Assembly (NCBI RefSeq): GCF_029961155.1
Contig: NZ_JASBRH010000002.1
Span: forward strand, 186,001 to 250,000
Source: Pontibacterium granulatum
GTDB taxonomy: Bacteria; Pseudomonadota; Gammaproteobacteria; Pseudomonadales; Balneatricaceae
Direction of reading: 5' to 3'
DNA length: 64,000 nucleotides
This document shows positions 63,853 to 64,000 of this stretch, in pieces. A program made the translations under genes and the position numbers. Within the stretch, counting starts at the first letter, position 1. Each line of letters opens with the position of its first letter. A model generated the notes under the pieces. The model was not told where the DNA came from, searched no databases, and saw only the letters and a program-made list of their open reading frames with translations.

Positions 63853-63887
63853 AAAAGAGAGGCTTGCAGCTGCGGGCCTCTCTTTTA
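63853..63887 (+). terminator. grxD terminator
   Basis: AAAGAGAGGC pairs with GCCTCTCTTT across an 11-base loop, followed by T-rich sequence. Confidence 0.85.
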
Positions 63888-63932
63888 TTATGGAAACTCA
63901 AAACGAACTATACCCACATACGGAGACAAACA

Positions 63933-64000
63933 ATGGGCGTACTCGTAGGTAAACAGGCACCAGATTTTACAGCTCCAGCAGTACTGGCTAACGGTGAAAT
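63933..64000 (+). CDS. Peroxiredoxin (AhpC/Prx family), 5' part only
   Basis: The window ends 22 codons into a frame reading MGVLVGKQAPDFTAPAVLAN. This opening is typical of 2-Cys peroxiredoxins, which reduce peroxides in the cytoplasm. CGGAGA precedes the ATG. The catalytic cysteines lie outside the window. Confidence 0.8.
   Translation, partial: MGVLVGKQAPDFTAPAVLANGE

Overview
The window is chromosomal DNA of a gammaproteobacterium. Best hits by eye are to marine Oceanospirillales/Pseudomonas-type proteins (RstAB, UbiM, class II DAHP synthase, YqcC, PA2778/PA2779 pair, SpeD close to E. coli SpeD). This placement is inference from protein resemblance; there is no rRNA or intact tRNA to test it. 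Coding density is high, genes are mostly in short operons, and there is no prophage, insertion sequence of classical type, or CRISPR array.

Layout. 1-4.9 kb: c-di-GMP and sensor genes (partial PilJ-PAS sensor, HD-GYP phosphodiesterase, a PAS remnant beside a tRNA-like scrap, a PAS-PAS-GGDEF cyclase). 4.9-8 kb: an RstA/RstB-like two-component system and a MipA/OmpV outer-membrane protein, linked by three copies of a 10-bp-phased operator. 8.2-11.4 kb: MscK-type mechanosensitive channel. 11.6-13.9 kb: hypF. 13.9-18.4 kb: LysR regulator, TRAP transporter dctPQM and a universal stress protein. 18.5-22 kb: a PA2779/PA2778-type exported cysteine peptidase pair, then a LysR/MFS divergent pair.

22.2-41.7 kb is the centre of the window: an uptake [NiFe]-hydrogenase locus. 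hupSLC (structural genes) and hupDFGHIJK-hypAB-hupR-hypC-SIS-hypDE (processing) each start behind a sigma-54 (-24/-12) promoter, and the locus encodes its own sigma-54 activator, HupR. The small subunit carries the two extra cysteines of oxygen-tolerant enzymes. hupE (Ni import) ends the locus on the other strand; hypF lies 8.5 kb upstream of hupS. The two operons are split by 4.2 kb holding a HigA-like protein, a REP-associated transposase (RAYT) bracketed by REP pairs, ubiM and an orphan LivK-like binding protein. A second palindromic repeat family brackets hypDE. No hydrogen sensor (hupUV) or HupT kinase is present here.

42-52 kb: speD, small conserved proteins, flavodoxin, nitroreductase, a nucleotide-recycling operon (AMP phosphorylase-like, PRPP synthase-like, AlkB), phhB, purU, a CBS protein, and a DnaT/lambda-P-like helicase-loading pair. 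52.8-57.8 kb: a NYN/OST-HTH protein, DUF3549, and a four-gene operon of two DUF1538 membrane proteins, a PII-like protein and a CBS protein. This last operon is my best candidate for a poorly described system: a PII-gated membrane transporter or channel. 57.8-64 kb: yqcC, class II DAHP synthase, a carboxymuconolactone decarboxylase-like protein, metR, argF, argD, monothiol glutaredoxin and the start of a peroxiredoxin gene.
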